From an uncultured Schwartzia sp. (lineage in GTDB: Bacteria > Bacillota > Negativicutes > Selenomonadales > Selenomonadaceae), in assembly GCA_905372875.1 (NCBI GenBank), contig CAJPQU010000121.1:1-6128 (forward strand): a DNA stretch of 6,128 nt, read 5' to 3'. The position numbers and the translations under genes were made by a program. Positions 6,031-6,128 of the stretch are shown piece by piece (the stretch's first letter is position 1; each line of letters starts with the position of its first letter). The notes beneath the pieces are model-generated. The model saw only the letters and a program-made list of their open reading frames with translations. It was not told where the DNA came from and ran no database searches.

Positions 6031-6128
6031 TTAAAAGTCTTGGTGGTCGTCGCCAAAACCATATTTTTCGATAACGTAATCGAGATCCTTGTCACCGCGA
6101 CCGCTCAAGTTTACAAGGATGGATCCGG
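6031..6128 (-). CDS. trpB: Tryptophan synthase beta chain, C-terminal end (rest outside window)
   Basis: On the minus strand, the last 31 complete codons read GSILVNLSGRGDKDLDYVIE, then KYGFGDDHQDF and a TAA stop at 6033-6031. VNLSGRGDKD is the hallmark C-terminal motif of the TrpB beta chain, the PLP enzyme that joins indole and serine to make tryptophan. The intact SGRGDKD favours the ordinary TrpB1 type over TrpB2. The tail after the motif is short, as is common. The gene converges on miaB and is separated from it by the terminator hairpin. As trpB usually lies near the end of a trp operon (before trpA), the lack of trpA downstream suggests a stand-alone trpB or a rearranged operon. With only the last 31 residues visible, the assignment rests mainly on this motif. 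Confidence 0.82.
   Translation of the reverse strand, partial: GSILVNLSGRGDKDLDYVIEKYGFGDDHQDF

Noticed and set aside
1..6128. Search for CRISPR repeats, insertion-sequence ends, tRNA genes, toxin-antitoxin pairs and defence genes.
   Set aside because: There are no repeated spacer-like units, no transposase or integrase fragments and no tRNA cloverleaf; every gap over 40 bp is accounted for by terminators, a promoter or leader sequence.

Overview
The window is ordinary, compact bacterial chromosome of moderate GC. Gene content points to the Bacillota. The most likely group is the anaerobic Negativicutes (Veillonella/Dialister/Megasphaera-like). That placement is an inference from three things: a pheT-zapA order, a long nucleoside kinase with tRNA-synthetase-like N-terminal domains typical of anaerobic Firmicutes, and strong purine-rich ribosome binding sites with occasional TTG/GTG starts. 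No 16S rRNA gene or other decisive marker is present.

Layout, left to right. Positions 1-686 hold the 3' end of pheT (phenylalanyl-tRNA synthetase beta chain), closed by a strong intrinsic terminator at 696-737. A small zapA (cell-division protein) follows at 782-1069. A 118-bp gap carries a good extended -10 promoter, with a perfect 16-bp dyad touching its -35 box. It drives a two-gene phosphate unit: a DUF47/PhoU-like Pit accessory protein (1188-1814) and a PiT-family inorganic phosphate permease (1807-2802). These overlap by 8 bp and are almost certainly translationally coupled. The next gap (2803-2902) holds a probable terminator hairpin nested inside a longer inverted repeat. Then come a 552-residue nucleoside (uridine-type) kinase at 2903-4561 and, 33 bp on, miaB (tRNA methylthiotransferase) at 4595-5935. 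A strong, probably bidirectional terminator (5960-6008) separates miaB from the convergent 3' end of trpB (tryptophan synthase beta chain), which runs off the right edge on the minus strand.

Functionally these are separate housekeeping modules: translation (pheT, miaB), division (zapA), phosphate uptake (DUF47-pit), nucleotide salvage (kinase) and tryptophan synthesis (trpB). I see no mobile element, CRISPR array, tRNA/rRNA gene or defence locus, and no clearly undescribed system. The points worth a second look are regulatory (the dyad at the pit promoter, the nested inverted repeats before the kinase) and the fused architecture of the kinase.
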